Counted from the first letter of the stretch, positions 1 to 12,287 are shown. The stretch is 64,000 bases of DNA from Mesocentrotus franciscanus (GCA_037976565.1 CP137674.1:8971789-9035788), one strand, 5' to 3'. Program-made: numbers and translations. The notes: generated from the letters alone by a model not told the origin.

Positions 1-1
1 A

Positions 2-348
2 AGATAAAGACCAGTTCTGGTCATGCGATTGCATTGTGAAAGAAACGTTGTGGAATCGATCAGAAAAGGTTGATCATCTAGCATATAAGTAGTGGTGTGT
101 ACTGCAAGGTTCTGGAATCACCAAAATGATAAGAAATTTGGACTACGCGATCACGTGCGCGATATCTATTTGGTCCCAATAGATATAATAATTTACCAAA
201 TATATCAATTAGTAGGCAGTTTCCCGACTTTCCCGGCAAAATTTGGATCATCAGGTATTAGTCAAAACATATTCTTTCACATGATTGGTAATGAGAGCTT
301 CCATTTAATTTTTTTGAGAGAGGGCGTTTCCAAAACTGGTCTTTACCT
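2..348 (+). mobile_element. TTAA MITE, family F1 subfamily A (5' edge at window start)
   Basis: Non-autonomous DNA element with no coding capacity. The left end begins AGATAAAGACCAGTTCTGG and the right end, reverse-complemented, reads AGGTAAAGACCAGTTTTGG. TTAA follows at 349-352, and base 1 is the last A of the presumed left TTAA. It lacks about 47 bp (after position 141) that are present in the full copy at 48260-48642. The 86-residue frame at 92-352 is not conserved among copies. Related copies lie at 25586, 33940, 40708, 48260, 55786 and 63374. Confidence 0.85.
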
Positions 349-352
349 TTAA

Positions 353-984
353 ATAAAAGTGAATTGTACATTTCAGATTTGCATTAGCTTTACTTTGACA
401 AAGAGATTTCAATATAAAACAGAATTCAACAGAAATGTTTATAACTTTCATTTCAATATGCAGATGGAATTCCTAAACTTTCATTTGTTTCTCTACAATC
501 AAGTACACATACATGAACATGACGTACAGCTGTGCATTTAGTTGCACCTGCAAAACTTTGACAGTTAAAACTTAAATAGCCTTTAAAAAATTACAGGAAT
601 AATATCAGTGGTCAACTTCTGGGATAAATCATGGAGCTTCACAATGAAATCCTTGGATGGATATATATTTCTAGTTAATGTGCAAGTGGGTCAATGCTTT
701 TCACAGAAAATATCTTAACCAGCAAAATGAAAGTATGCAAGGAATGTGACCATTCCTCCACAAAAAAGATGAAATTGCAAGTTCCTGCTCCCATGGACCT
801 ATGAGACCCATGTAATGGTGCTCCAGAGAGATTCACCTCATCCCGACACAGGGGTGAAGATCATCTACTGTGTAGCCTTAAAGCCAATGGAAAGTTTTTG
901 ATTGTGACAAGAACTGTATTTACACTGCATAGATTTTCCTCACATTCTGGTGTTTCCTCAGTAGTTGCTAAACATGATTCTGGT
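353..984. other. No gene recognised
   Basis: AT-rich unique-looking sequence. The 60-codon frame at 359-541 has no recognisable motif. No repeat shared with the rest of the window was noticed. Confidence 0.5.
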
Positions 985-1127
985 TTATCGTCATGTGACT
1001 CCCCTCACTTTTGTGCGATCACATGCAGAAAAGCGACAAGTCGCGCGTGCACACTACGCGCCAAAAAATTGGAATGAGCAAAATTGATGATTTTTAAAAA
1101 TGGCGTATGGGCTGTGTAAATGGGCCT
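985..1127 (-). mobile_element. Fragment of TAGGCCCATTTACAC-ended MITE
   Basis: Read on the minus strand it starts TAGGCCCATTTACACAGCC. It continues through a GC-rich stretch with a GTGCACGCGCGAC-like core and GAGTCACATGAC, then stops. The same order of motifs is in the copies at 12288-13224 and 61273-61627. The right terminus is missing. Confidence 0.6.
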
Positions 1128-1278
1128 ACAGTAATAAGAAAAGAGGAGCGAAAATTGTTGAAACATGCCACATAATCTTTCAAAAAGGCACACATTTGAC
1201 AGATATTTTAATGTTTCATTTCTTTCATCCATGAATGCTGATGAATTTTGATGAAAATATCTGAGAGGATCACCTTAA

Positions 1279-1776
1279 AGGTAATGCAAAGTTTTGGGAA
1301 ATTTTGAAAATGGATGGATAGTAATTCTTTAAATTTTGATATATTTGGATGCCCCTGTGGATGTATTATAAGCACTAAAAAAATTAGCCCCTAAAACACT
1401 TCTGCTTTCGAGTAAATTGAATAATCAAAATTTACCGGTGCTCCCGGTAAATTTCAAATATTTCGAATAGCGCCTATAAGGCCATTTCATGGTAGCTGCG
1501 ACCATGAAAATCTCAGAATATGCAGTTCTGATATATAACTTCCAAACGGGAATAGCAAATCGTTCGATTGTTGTCAAGAAGCATTGTTTTAAAGCTAAAG
1601 TAATATCAGTCTTGAGAGGCGCTATTCAACATAAAGAGTTTATTATTTACAATTTCATCACTTTAGAGTCGATTTCAACCACGACAACGATCATTGAATA
1701 TTGTAAAATCGCATATGCTTCCAATATGTTCATTTGAACCACATTCATGACCCCATACCAAAACTTTGTAATACCT
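1279..1776 (+). mobile_element. TTAA MITE, family F5
   Basis: Terminal inverted repeats of about 20 bp: left AGGTAATGCAAAGTTTTGG, right (reverse-complemented) AGGTATTACAAAGTTTTGG. TTAA is at 1275-1278 and again at 1777-1780, so the target duplication is intact. Only one copy is seen here. An 82-codon frame at 1489-1737 lies inside and has no recognisable domain; it is probably chance. Confidence 0.85.
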
Positions 1777-2045
1777 TTAACTTGAGGCTAAAGGTAACGA
1801 GTGGGTGACCATTAAAATCAACCATGTTCAAATATTCAGAATCCCATAGCGTGAGATGATAACATAAAAAGAGGAGTCATCACTTAATTCCTACAGTGAT
1901 CTTATGACTGTCCATATTTCGTAGTAAAATGGCTGACCACGCATACCATATAGGAAACACCTATTATTGTTATCACTACTTATCACGGTATACTATAATT
2001 CTATTCTTTAATTAGTAGGGCACATACTTAGAGATATCTTATCTT

Positions 2046-2120
2046 TGGGGCAAGACATGGACTTGAACCCAGGACTTTCCAGTTCAAGGACCACTACTTT
2101 AAACTACCAAGCCCTTGTGG
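2046..2120 (-). repeat. tRNA-derived sequence (SINE head or tRNA pseudogene)
   Basis: On the minus strand it carries an A-box-like TGGTAGTTTAAAGTAGTGG segment and a good B box, GGGTTCAAGTCC, at tRNA-like spacing. The acceptor and anticodon arms do not fold convincingly, so a working tRNA is unlikely. Confidence 0.55.
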
Positions 2121-2146
2121 CAGACTCCTCAATGTATAATCAAGTT

Positions 2147-2573
2147 TACAGGGAAATCCAACCTTGATAACAAATTACTCTAGAGGAAAGCAGAAAAATC
2201 AGAGAAGCAGAGAGGTGAAAGTTAGAATGAAATCTGACAAGAAAGTTTAAAGTTGTAATCATTATAGGTATGGGCTCTTCAAATTGGCTAAAACGGTAAT
2301 GTCTCTGGGATGTAGTGGAGGACAACTTTCCCACTTTTTCCAACACACCGATTGACTAAAATGTCAATTTTTCAAAAATATATGACTCAGGAGGTTTTTT
2401 TGTTCTTTAGAACACCTATAATAATATGCTATCCATGATATATCTTGTTGAGTGCCCCAAAGGAGAAGGCGCTTAGGATTTAAAAAAGAAATTAGTGATA
2501 TTTTTATACACGGCAAACGGGAGAGTTATCTGTCACTACGTCACAATCCACTGACGAAATTGCCAATTTGAGA
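2147..2573 (+). repeat. Dispersed repeat, copy 1 of a pair
   Basis: About 430 bp collinear with 5453-5907, roughly three-quarters identical by eye. Shared landmarks are ATCCAACCTT near the start, ATGACTCAGGAG, ATAATATGCTATCCAT, and CTACGTCACAATCCA near the end. No inverted ends or coding frame were found; the family is not recognised. Confidence 0.75.
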
Positions 2574-2579
2574 TTGGCA

Positions 2580-3317
2580 TAACTGTAGTGATCTCATATT
2601 TGAAACATTCATAACTTTCTTATTATGGGTTCAATTTATTTCAAACTTATTTCAAAACTCTTATGTTTCTGCTTTCATTCAAATGAACTAATTACAAGGA
2701 TTGGAGTACTGATACCCTTTTAATAAGATTCAATGCCACAATCAACTTTGTATACATACTTCTTGGTTGAGTCAATTTGTAAACTTATTTCTTGGAGCTT
2801 TTAAAATCTTTTCATTGCCAGGATATATGTCTTTATAGGTACATACATGTATATCATCATAGACCTTAGGTGCTAAGCTTACAATCTACATTCCAACTTA
2901 TTCAAATCTCAAACTTGACCTCACAGATTTACACCTTTCAAGAGATCTTCTCTTCCACAAAATGAGAATTTAACTCTTCAACTTTTAATAAATGAAGACA
3001 GAGCTGTTAAGCAGAAAGGACAGGTTGGTTGCAGGATACACAACATCTTTTGTTTTATTTCAAAATCTGTTGATTAGGAAAAGCTAATCTGCAAGATATT
3101 ATTAGAAAATCCCTTAATTATCTTGCAGGTTAGAACTGAAATCTGGGGGCCACTGCACGATCAAAGTTTGTCTTGGTTGCGAGGTGCAAGTGAAGAGGGA
3201 GGGATTCGGAAGATCGGTATTAAGCCGCGGATTTCGCTCTTGAAACTTGAGCAGCGTTGACGGTGTGAAGGGGAGCTTCTGGTAGCGCCCCAAGACGTTA
3301 AGGGAGCTCCCGTTCTC
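2580..3317. other. No gene recognised
   Basis: AT-rich sequence leading into the tandem array. A weak inverted pair around 3085-3130 (AATCTGCAAGATATT and ATCTTGCAGGTT) is the only structure noticed. Confidence 0.4.
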
Positions 3318-4790
3318 TTAATGAATTAAGAGGCTTAACGGTAGCGTCAGATGAAGAAAAGCGCCAGACGACCTAAAGCTGTACTTTGACAAAAGATGTG
3401 TTCTTGACAAGGGGCTGATGTCGTATGGGTGACATTGCATTTTTTCGGAAGGGAACGGTTGAAAATTGGGAAGGGGTGAATGCTGGTTGTGCCAGGAACC
3501 TTGCACCTGATAAAAGCAAGAACATTTCTTTGGAGCGCTTAGAAATAGCGTCAGATGAAAAAAGTGCCAGACAAACCAAAGCTGCACTCTGACAAAAAGA
3601 CATGTTCTTGACAAGGGGCTGGTGTCTTGTAGATGACATTGCATTTTTCTAGGAAAGAACCATTGAAGAGGGAAGGGGTAAGGTTGGGGTGTTTGCATGA
3701 TCCAGAACCTGGGGCTTGATCATATGTGAGCTCATCCATTTTATTTCACTGTTTTATCAAAGTTCTGAATGTGCAATGAAGAAAAGCACCAGATAAGCTA
3801 AAGCTGCACTCTGTCAAAAGATGTCTTCTTGGCACGGGGCTGATGTCTTTGGGTGACAACACAATTTTGGAGGGAACCGTGGCATTGGGGCGAGCGGCTT
3901 GCTCAGTCCAGATCCAAGCACCTGCCGGTGTAGTGGCATGGCTATAGTTGGTTTATTGGATTTCACTATTACACAACAATGTTTACTGATAGCATCTGTC
4001 TGAAGAAGAAAAGCACCATACGTGCAAAACCTGTACTCTGATATAGATGTGTTCTTGACAAGAGGCCGATGTAAGGTGACATTGCATTTTCAGAAGATAA
4101 CCATCAAGGGAAATGTTAGTCCGGAACTAGGAACCATGGTAGTAGTGGTTGGGAGCACTTTGTGCGTAAGGTCACTCTCAGTGGTGACCGAGGGTCGGCC
4201 ATGAGACGGTTTGCTAAGTCCAGAACCTTGCACCTGATATAGCAGCACAGCTATCCATCAATACATTATATTCCATTCTCTTAGGTGAAGGCTGTACGAG
4301 GTCTCGATGGTGAGAGCAAGGTGGGGGGGGGGGTAGCAAAGTCTGCAACTTTGCTCCTGATATAGCAGCACAGTTATACAATAGTTCATTTTTTTCATCA
4401 TTTTATGGGAGTGATGTGTAAATAGGGTCTCAGTGGTGAGGGCAGGTGGTGGGGGGCCATGGTGTGGGCCTTAGCAAAAGGGAAGCCAGGCAGCAGAGGG
4501 GTGCTAAGTCTGGAACCTCACACCTGATTAGTGTGGCATGCACATTGACCCGTCAGTCTATTTTATTCATTGTTTTATGGGAGCAATGTGTATAGGGCCT
4601 CAGTGGTGAAAGGCCAGGTAGGGGGTGGAGGGAGGAGTGGGGTAGCCAAGTCCGGAACCTCGCACCTGACAGAGCAGCACAGCTATCCAGTATCCATGAG
4701 TCCATTTCATTTCATTGTCTTATGGGAGCACTGTGTGCGTAAGGTCTCGATGGTGAGCCAGGGCAGGCAATCCCTTCCTCTCCAGACGAC
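3318..4790 (+). repeat. Degenerate satellite-like tandem array
   Basis: Two unit types alternate. Units of about 204-227 bp start near 3347, 3551, 3773 and 4000, carrying TGAAGAAAAGC, TTCTTGACAAGGGGCTGATG and GTGACATTGCATTTT. Units of about 120-170 bp start near 4218, 4337, 4505 and 4650, carrying CCAGAACCTTGCACCTGAT, AGCAGCACAGCTATCCA, TTTATGGGAGCA and TCTCAGTGGTGAG. The 60-126-codon frames on both strands follow the repeat period and are not genes. Confidence 0.75.
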
Positions 4791-4859
4791 ATCCTGTGTG
4801 AAGAAAACAGAGCGAGGAAACAAGGACGCGAAGAAAGCAACGCCGTCGAAATAAAAGGT

Positions 4860-5450
4860 GTCCCCATGCTCTAATTGATCAGGAAATGAGACCTTGTGGT
4901 GCGCTCTAGTTCATCCTCTCTGCCATCGATTACAAAGCTAACACGCTGGAAACACGTTCCTGCTTAGAAAGTTAGCGCGAAAAGTGAGAAGAGCATAGCA
5001 ACATGTTGAAAGGGGAAGACCAGCTTGGTTCATGGTTGTTTGTTTATCTTTGGACATGCAGTGTCTGTCATCTCCAGTTAAGCTCAGATTTTGTATTTAT
5101 TGGTTGGGAAGGAGGTTGCTAGGGAGTTTGTTTTTAATTGGCCATGGACAATAGGGTGTACCAGGTGATAATTGGAATTTACCTTCCTATGAGACAGTTA
5201 GCCAAACAACAAACCCTAAATGTCATTGTCTTAAAATGTTTCGGAACCTAGGGGTGTCTGAACACAGGAGCAACAACCATTTTATTGCCAATACTGACAG
5301 GGCTGATCTAGTCTGCAGGTTCAGACTCTGTTTTGACGTTTCAGAAAAATTAAATCTCATGAAGCGTATACCGCCTAGCCTAACTTGCCAGTCTTTGACT
5401 GTGACAAATAGGACTAACAAGTTACAGGTTTAGTTTCAATATTATTCTTA
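4860..5450. other. No gene recognised
   Basis: Between the tandem array and the second copy of the dispersed repeat. Opposed 65-codon frames at 5223-5433 on both strands are shadows of each other, without recognisable motifs. Confidence 0.4.
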
Positions 5451-5452
5451 AA

Positions 5453-5907
5453 GAAAGATCCAACCTTAGCAACAAACTAGTCTAAAAGAAATCAGAAAAG
5501 GCAGAGAAGCAGACTGGTGAAAGTTTGAATGAAATTGGATAAATATTTTTTTTTTTAAGTTATCAATTTTTTGTTTTTTGGAAGTCATAATCGCTATCCG
5601 TTTGAGAACTTCAAATCGGCTGAATAGCTAATGTCACTGTAAAGTAGTGTTGGACTACTTTTCCATTTGTTCCATGACACAAAATGACTTTAATATCAAT
5701 GTTTTAAAATGTACGACTCAGGAGAGTCTCTTTTATTTTGGAGAACATATCATAATATGCTATCCATAATATTATTTGAGCAGGACCCCGAGGGAGAATG
5801 CACTTGACAGAAAAACAGTAATTAATGATATTTTTGTACACAACAAACAGGAGAATTGTATGTGTCTACGTCACAATCCAATGATCAAATTGGCAATTTG
5901 AGATTCA
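5453..5907 (+). repeat. Dispersed repeat, copy 2 of a pair
   Basis: Same orientation and landmark order as 2147-2573. A poly-T expansion near 5547-5575 makes it longer. It is followed directly by a terminal fragment of the TAGGCCCATTTACAC MITE family, whereas copy 1 is not. Confidence 0.75.
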
Positions 5908-5970
5908 CTCATTGACAATTTTTCAAAATGGTGTTAGGGATGTGTAAATGGGCCTATGGTTATCATCTCA
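5908..5970 (-). mobile_element. Terminal fragment of TAGGCCCATTTACAC MITE
   Basis: ATGTGTAAATGGGCCTA is the reverse complement of the left end of the element at 61273-61627. The adjoining 35 bp also match. Only this end is left. Confidence 0.5.
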
Positions 5971-6378
5971 AAAAGACTCTGTGCATCGGGTAAAGACTTT
6001 ATTTCCAGGGAACAGGACAAACTGGAATGGCCAGTGAGATATGACACATCATATCTATTTCCCAAGGGAGTAAAAGAGTACAAAAGAAGCAAGATATGAA
6101 AGTGAATAATGGTTACCATGTGGAGATCCCAAATAGACCGCGAACTTGTGACCTTTTGTGACCTAGGTCATGGGTACCGTGTGAGCAGCTGTCAAGTTTA
6201 TGATCTATGGAAATAAAATTATGGAAATTAAATTTGGGAAATGGAGGGATGAAGGATGATTGTTTAGGTTTGGGTCAAGTCAGCTGTAACATTCCTCAGC
6301 TAACAATCAACAATCTGTGATCTAAATGGTACTTTTCTTTGATACAAAACTACTCAGGGAAATATAGTTCCCTTAAAT

Positions 6379-6725
6379 TTAATAATGAGAATGATAATAT
6401 CTGGATTGATAATACACTTTTTACTTGAATACAAACCCTGAATACTATTAACACCCTGGCTTTAGTCAAGCTTTCTCAGGTGCTTGTGTTTCCCATGCCA
6501 TGACATTCTAGGCTCTTCAATAGTATTATACCCTGGTCATAGCCGCGTGGCTAAATACAAAACGCTCTGGCACACCAAGTTCACATTTACACCTGGATGG
6601 AGAGTGGCAAATGTAGTCTGGGGTCTTGCCGAGGGCGATCGTGCCAGGGTGCAGGCTGAGATTTGAACCTTCAACCTTTTGATGGAATGCCAAGTAAATA
6701 AAACCACTATACAATGGCACCAATG
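6379..6725 (-). mobile_element. tRNA-derived SINE, minus strand
   Basis: Read on the minus strand: a tRNA-like head with TATAGTGG (A box) and AGGTTCAAATCTC (B box), then the body with ACTACATTTGCCACTCTCCA and CCAGG. The tail is around 6379-6410, with CAGATATTATC-like sequence and AT triplets. The body matches the SINEs at 6871-7205, 9670-9970, 44017-44735 and 52151-52375. The plus-strand frame at 6484-6666 and minus frames at 6526-6800 are shadows. Confidence 0.65.
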
Positions 6726-6870
6726 AATCTTCCATATTAAAGTTTGGAAAAAGTTCCTTCCTACAAGCTGGTGATTTACTTCATCCGTTCTGAGAAACAA
6801 GAGTGGCGCATGAACATTGCTGTCTTACTAAAGAACGTTATAGGCCAAAACGACGCAAGATATCGTGTCT

Positions 6871-7205
6871 AAATAATAATGATAATAATCTGGATTTATA
6901 TAGCACTTAATACAAATTATCGTCTCTAAGCGCTTTACAGATAGTATTACCCGTCACCAGATTCATTCATGCACAATGTGCACCATCTCCACTCCCTAGG
7001 GAGTATTTCTACCATATGAGGGCATATGGCAATTACTAACACAAAGGCTTTCGTTATCCTACCAGGTCCCCTTTTCTCTCCTGGGTATGGAATGGCAGAT
7101 GTAGATCAATGCCTTGCCAAAAGACATTAGTGCTGTGCCGGGGATCGAACCCACAACCTTTGCATTTCAAGTCTAAAGCTGTTAATGCAAAAGAAGCAAA
7201 TTTGT
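6871..7205 (-). mobile_element. tRNA-derived SINE, minus strand, near full length
   Basis: The B box GGGTTCGATCCC is at about 7140-7151 on the minus strand. It is followed by AATGTCTTTTGGCAAG, CATTGATCTACATCTGCCA and, at the 3' end, CTATATAAATCCAGATTATT with an (ATT)n-type tail at 6871-6890. The 3' body mentions the same AGCGCT-type segment as other copies. Pol III promoter boxes and simple-repeat tail are typical of a SINE. Confidence 0.75.
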
Positions 7206-7475
7206 ATTATGTCAACACGGTAGGCCTATACAGACCCAAGTCTATTCCACCGTCACATTTCTTTGTATCTCAGTCATAAACATGTCAATTATAATTCATC
7301 ACAACTGATAGCATCTTTATCATTTGGCTCTCAATTTAACACCAAAATCATCGCAGACGAACCCACTATTCGGACAAAGGTAAATCTGTCACGGTTATAC
7401 AGTTATTATAGCCGACAAAAACAAAACCTCTTCATGCGGACACATTCCTGGGTTCTTAATCCGAACTATCGGAGC

Positions 7476-8094
7476 GTGTTGGCTAGTGGTTCAATTATAA
7501 TCGGGTGACCTGTGGATGCTTCTGTTCCGAAGCTTTGGAGGGACACGCTTGGTGTTACAAATTGGCCAATTTTGCAGAGCTGGCATATCAATGAGGTACA
7601 GTGTATTGGCATGGTGATAACAATGCACAAGATAATTTGACAATTGTTTGTTGAGGACGAACAATAAAAATCTGCAGAAAAGCATGTTCTATGAATATAC
7701 CTATTTTATTTCATGAAAGTGCATGTTATTTAGAATTTTCCTGACTATTACTCTTTAAAGGTTAAATAAAAAAAGATATTTTACCAGAAAAATAAATGTA
7801 AGGATGCTTTTAAATTTGTTAAGCTTTTAAAGAACTGTATACCGTTATATGCTACATTACGTTATTCATACTGATTTATTAATGAAAAATAAATTGACAA
7901 AGCTATGAATCTGTTGGTGAATCAGGAGGCTTTCCCCACAGAAAGTTTTGCATTTTTACATTTGAAAGTCAATATTTGAAGAAGAAAAAATTGACTCTCT
8001 ATGAATTAAACTTTTCAGCAAAACCATGAAAATTGTAATAAATCTGATCAACGTTAATACTTTGCCAGATAAATAAATGCTAAACTATTAGACC
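7476..8094 (+). repeat. Tandem duplication, unit 1, with tRNA-like head
   Basis: About 0.6 kb, diverged from 8095-8600. Shared order: TAGTGGTTCA, GTTCCG, GGTGTTACAAATT, CCAATTTTGCAGAGCTG, ATATCAATGAGG, ATAATGCACAAGATAA, then AT-rich DNA with CTGTT and GAATCAG. The start resembles a pol III A box, but the B box is weak, so SINE origin is only a possibility. Confidence 0.6.
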
Positions 8095-8600
8095 GTGATG
8101 GTCAGTGGTTCAGCTATAGTCTGCTGACACAAGAATGCCTGTGTTCCGGACTCGCTTTGGAAGGATACGCTTGACCACTGTTGGTGTTACAAATTTGCCA
8201 ATTTTGCAGAGCTGACATATCAATGAGGGATGGAGTTATGGCCTGATGATTATAATGCACAAGATAACTGATAATTGTGTGTGTGGGTGAAAACAATCTG
8301 CTGAAATTTAAACTCAATAAAAAAGAATATTTTTTTCAAAGGAAGGTCAACAGCAATCGCCAAATTTCAGAGTATTACCGCTTCAATCTAAATACACAAA
8401 GGGACTATCTTCCAAGAAAATATAACAATTAATAAATACTAGACAATCACAACAACTGCACACATATATCTATTCTACAATATGACAGTGATATTGAGTT
8501 GTTATCCAAAAACTGAAGAAAACTTTGGATCTGTTTAGAGAATCAGAATGCTTTCACCAAAGAAAAAAAAACAGAAAGTAACAAAACTATGAAAAATTTA
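8095..8600 (+). repeat. Tandem duplication, unit 2
   Basis: Second unit of the adjacent duplication, starting GATGGTCAGTGGTTCAG. It has GGTGTTACAAATTTGCC and CCAATTTTGCAGAGCTGAC in the same spacing as unit 1. The minus-strand frames at 7491-7685 and 8114-8317 translate the same shared segment and share short peptides for that reason. Confidence 0.6.
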
Positions 8601-9665
8601 GTAATTTACTTTGCCTAAAATGTTAAAGCCAAGTCACCTTTCACAGTTAGAATGAACTGTTGACTCTGCATGAATATATTTTCTATATTAAAATTTAATC
8701 CTAATTTTTGAATGGCTGTGCTAAAACCATATTTCACATTGTATTCTATATGACCTATATCTCAGGCACTTTGTTTGAACCTATTCTAAAAAACCATTAA
8801 AGAATTAATCACCGATTTCAATGACAAAATTGAATACCAGAGAGGTGAAATTTTGATTGCTTTTTGTTATAATCCCATTCATTTCAGGATGGATTGTAAC
8901 AATTTGCTAAGAAACAAGGAAGTGGACACCATTAATCTTGGGGTGTGATTTGTGTAAACTCTGAATGGACAATGTGAAATGGAGCAGGAAACGGTGTTTG
9001 TCTGCTGGTGATTCCTGCAAAAGAAATATTTAGATTTGTTCTATAATTTCAAATGTTAATGTATAACATGACCTGTGACTGAACTCTCTTAAGTGGCTTT
9101 ATCTCCTTTACATTGAGAGTACTATTTACTTCTGGGCAAAACCGTGACAAAATACCTATATGTAATTCTGGTGAAAGGTTCTAATCATGAATATTACTTG
9201 TACTTCTGACTTTTCTCTATTTTAGTTTTTGGACAATTAATCATAAACCAAATTTATTGTATGATATTATGTAGTCTATATAACTGTATCACAAATGTGA
9301 ATAATTGTATTATAGTTAAACTATAATATATACAGTAATACTGTATATTGTACGTGCTGTTTATGATCGTATGACCTGCCATGAATCTGGAATGGGACCA
9401 GGGTCCTGGTTACTATATGTGTATAACAAGTTCTCTCAATATAACAAATTAATAAAGCAACAAAACCGTAAGTTGCTGGATTCTCATTGATGGCAGCGGT
9501 GGGATACAATAATGCAATACAGCAAGAGGTTTGGATATTTGGATATTTTCATATTTTCTTACTTGGTTTCGATGTTGTGTTCTAGTGGATATTGAAGTGA
9601 CCAAAATGTAGATCCCAAGGTAATCGGGCTAGAATCCCAGCCTGGGACTATTGTCGAATAATATA
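8601..9665. other. No gene recognised
   Basis: AT-rich unique-looking DNA. A short palindromic patch around 9305-9350 (ACTATAATATATACAGTA and TACTGTATATTGTA) was noticed. No convincing coding or repeat content. Confidence 0.4.
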
Positions 9666-9669
9666 TATT

Positions 9670-9970
9670 ACGCCTGAGCGCTAGTTGGAACTTAGTTAAA
9701 AACATCGGACTGTGGATCACACGGTTCACAATTCGAATTAAGCTGTGGCACTATTAAATGTCCTTTGGCGAGACATTAATCAACATCTGTCACTCTCCAC
9801 CCAGGGGTTGAATGGGTAGTGGGAGGAAGGTATTCCTTGAATGCTGTGAGCACTAAAATCGTTAACCTAAGGTTATATTGGAGCACCTTCAGCACCTTGT
9901 CTGGTGGATATGTATACTCTAAAAATATCCAATATTATTATAATCATTATTATCATCATTATTATTATTA
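9670..9970 (+). mobile_element. tRNA-derived SINE, plus strand, with (ATT)n tail
   Basis: The head contains TCGGACTGTGGATCACACGG, shared with the SINE at 44017 (there CAGACTGTGGATCACATGG). The body has AATGTCCTTTGGCGAGACAT, CACTCTCCACCCAGG and GGTATTCCTTGAATGCTGTG, and the tail is ATT triplets at 9930-9970. At 9776-9779 it carries a single TTAA, exactly where the 44017 copy is interrupted by a MITE. Confidence 0.75.
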
Positions 9971-9974
9971 GTTA

Positions 9975-10924
9975 CGTTGATGTTTCAGCTATAACAGGGT
10001 ATTATAAACTTCATAACATGAATGATATGAGCACTGTTTAAGAAGTTGTTGGAATAATTATTTCTTTAATGGATCCAAATTAATTATTAATCATGATCTG
10101 TTATATGGACATGTATATGAAATAATGCATTGTCCTCTGCATTTATTCCTTTCAGCAAATACCAAAACCCATCAACTGTTTCATGTTCTCATTACAACTG
10201 GGTGTGCCACTTATGAAAGAATATAAACAGCATCAATGCTGTATTTTGAACAAAAAATAAAGCCGAAATCTAGAAGCAAGACTATATCAAAAGGTAAAAA
10301 GAAAGAAGGTCATGGGTCAAAATAATCTAGATTGTCCAAGCTTCCAGAAACATAACTATGGAGGAATTTATGACCTAGTAAATGTAAGCTGATTTAGAGT
10401 TCAAGACCAAATATAGATTAAATCTTGCATTCTCCATGAAAAACGAACAGACAGGACTCGATGGTAAGGTTCAAATGAAAATCATGTGAAAAGATGATGG
10501 AAAAGAAGAAGAAGAAAAATGGTAATAACTGTCTACACTGCACAGTGACATTCTGCACTTCTACCCATATACAGACAACTGTACTTTTTGCCTACTCAAA
10601 AGTTTTGGAAATCCCAGTGTTTACTTTCTTCCCGAATTCTCTTTATCTCCTATTTCAATAATATAGTACCCTCGTGAATAATAACAAATTTGATAACTCT
10701 GTTTGACCAGTGATCTGGCAGTCTGCCCAGCCAATGTCTCAAATACTCTCAGCCGTCTTGTTATCTCTCTTGAAAACACAGCAGAGAAATGTCAAAGCTC
10801 ATCAGAGCTACCAGACAAAATGTTGTTTTTCAATGATTTTTCGTGATTTGGAGTCGAGGTACTTTTGGGCGAAGCTTGACGATGATTCAAGTTGAGATAC
10901 AAGTACAACAGTGATAAACATGTC

Positions 10925-10957
<33 letters not shown>

Positions 10958-11785
10958 ATTTAACCAGGGAATCATCATAATTAATGGTTTAACATAAACG
11001 TTACAAGCAGAATACATACAGGAATTCATGTTATTCATGAGGTTACTTCTTTGCATTAGACTTTCATTTCGTTTAGACAAAATACTTTAGTTGTGAACAC
11101 AAATCATCGAACAATTAAAGTTCCATTACCCCAATCATTAGACACAAACATGCACACAAGGAGAAAATTCAATGTAAAAATTAAATTCTTTTTTGAAAGG
11201 GCTTTTTAATTCAAACTACTTTGTTAAAAATCTGTTGCATCACAACATATTTAACAAAGCCTACTTTTTCATCGACAGTGGCTTTGTCATGTTTTTTTTT
11301 TTTGGGGGGGGGGGTGAATTGCCCCAATCACAATTTTTTTCTTTCTCTTTGCTCCAACATTCACATGGGGAAACAAATTTACTTTTCTTTCTTCATATCT
11401 GGATCAAATAAATTTATAATATGTCTACATTATGGATGATTCATGGACAAAGATCAAACAAAAATGTCTAGAACGAAGACAAAAAAATTATACGAGGGGC
11501 TAAAATTGGAAGACAATAGCAGAAGGGCGTGTTGGGAATGAAATAATTCATGTTTTGTCTGCGTCTCTGAGAAATTTAGACAATGTCTGGATCGAAAGGA
11601 TGGAAGAGAGTTTTGGCAGGAAAGAGTTTTGGCAGGAAAGAGCTCCGTATAGGGGATTGGAAAGAAAATGTCCATAGACTGTAGACTTTAGTCATACAGC
11701 AAATTTCAAAGTATAGCCTAGCTTATAGGTGATGAAAGGAGTCCCCCCTCCCCCTCCCCTCCTTTCCCCACCTATATTGATACAA
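9975..11785. other. No gene recognised; includes (TA)n at 10922-10952
   Basis: AT-rich sequence with an interrupted (TA)n/(TG)n tract at 10922-10958, an A-rich AAGAAG patch near 10500, and T8/G9 runs at 11290-11315. The frames of 60-90 codons here have no recognisable motifs. Confidence 0.4.
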
Positions 11786-11789
11786 AACA

Positions 11790-11960
11790 TAGTTGGCCGC
11801 GGTAGGATTATTCCTTGAAATGCACTGTGCGCTGATATCGGCTGCCGGAGCTAAAGCTAGGGTAATAATTTCCAAAGCTCTTTGGAAGCGCATAGAGATG
11901 TTATTTCATAACGTATTATGCGCTATACAAGAACTGAACTATTATTATTATTATTATTAA
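11790..11960 (+). mobile_element. SINE 3' fragment with (ATT)n tail
   Basis: Starts GTTGGCCGCGGTAGG. It holds ATTATTCCTTGAAATGC, as in the SINE body at 9830, then GCGCTATACAAGAACTGAAC and ATT repeats at 11940-11959. The same GCGCTATACAAGAACT string occurs at about 54550, marking another SINE tail remnant. The tRNA-like head is absent. Confidence 0.6.
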
Positions 11961-11964
11961 TCTA

Positions 11965-12285
11965 ACCCAAACTAAACTATCCTTTGCTATCATAGAGGTT
12001 AGTCTTCATATATACAGACTCCAAACTCAAATCAACAGATTTGAACCCTTTGCCTGGTCCCTGTATTATAAGTAAGCATATAGGAATTAGAGAATTCAGT
12101 AGTCAAACGGGTATATTGACATGATTGGAGGGGAGGGGTCTAAAAACAACCTCTGATTCATTTTTCTTGACCCTCCAAATTAAAAGGAAAAGACAGTCTG
12201 GTGTTTGAAGACTATCCCTTCTTACCCTTATGATTGAAATATAACTTTGTATCAGTAAGCACCAAAACCATTTTTAAAAAAACAT
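11965..12285. other. No gene recognised
   Basis: Short AT-rich interval between a SINE tail and a MITE. Nothing supportable is seen. Confidence 0.4.
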
Positions 12286-12287
12286 TG

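Noticed and set aside
2046..2120. Possible functional tRNA gene
   Set aside because: Good A and B boxes, but no convincing acceptor or anticodon stem; treated as tRNA-derived repeat.
3318..4854. Frames up to 126 codons in the satellite-like region
   Set aside because: They repeat with the tandem unit and differ by frame between units.
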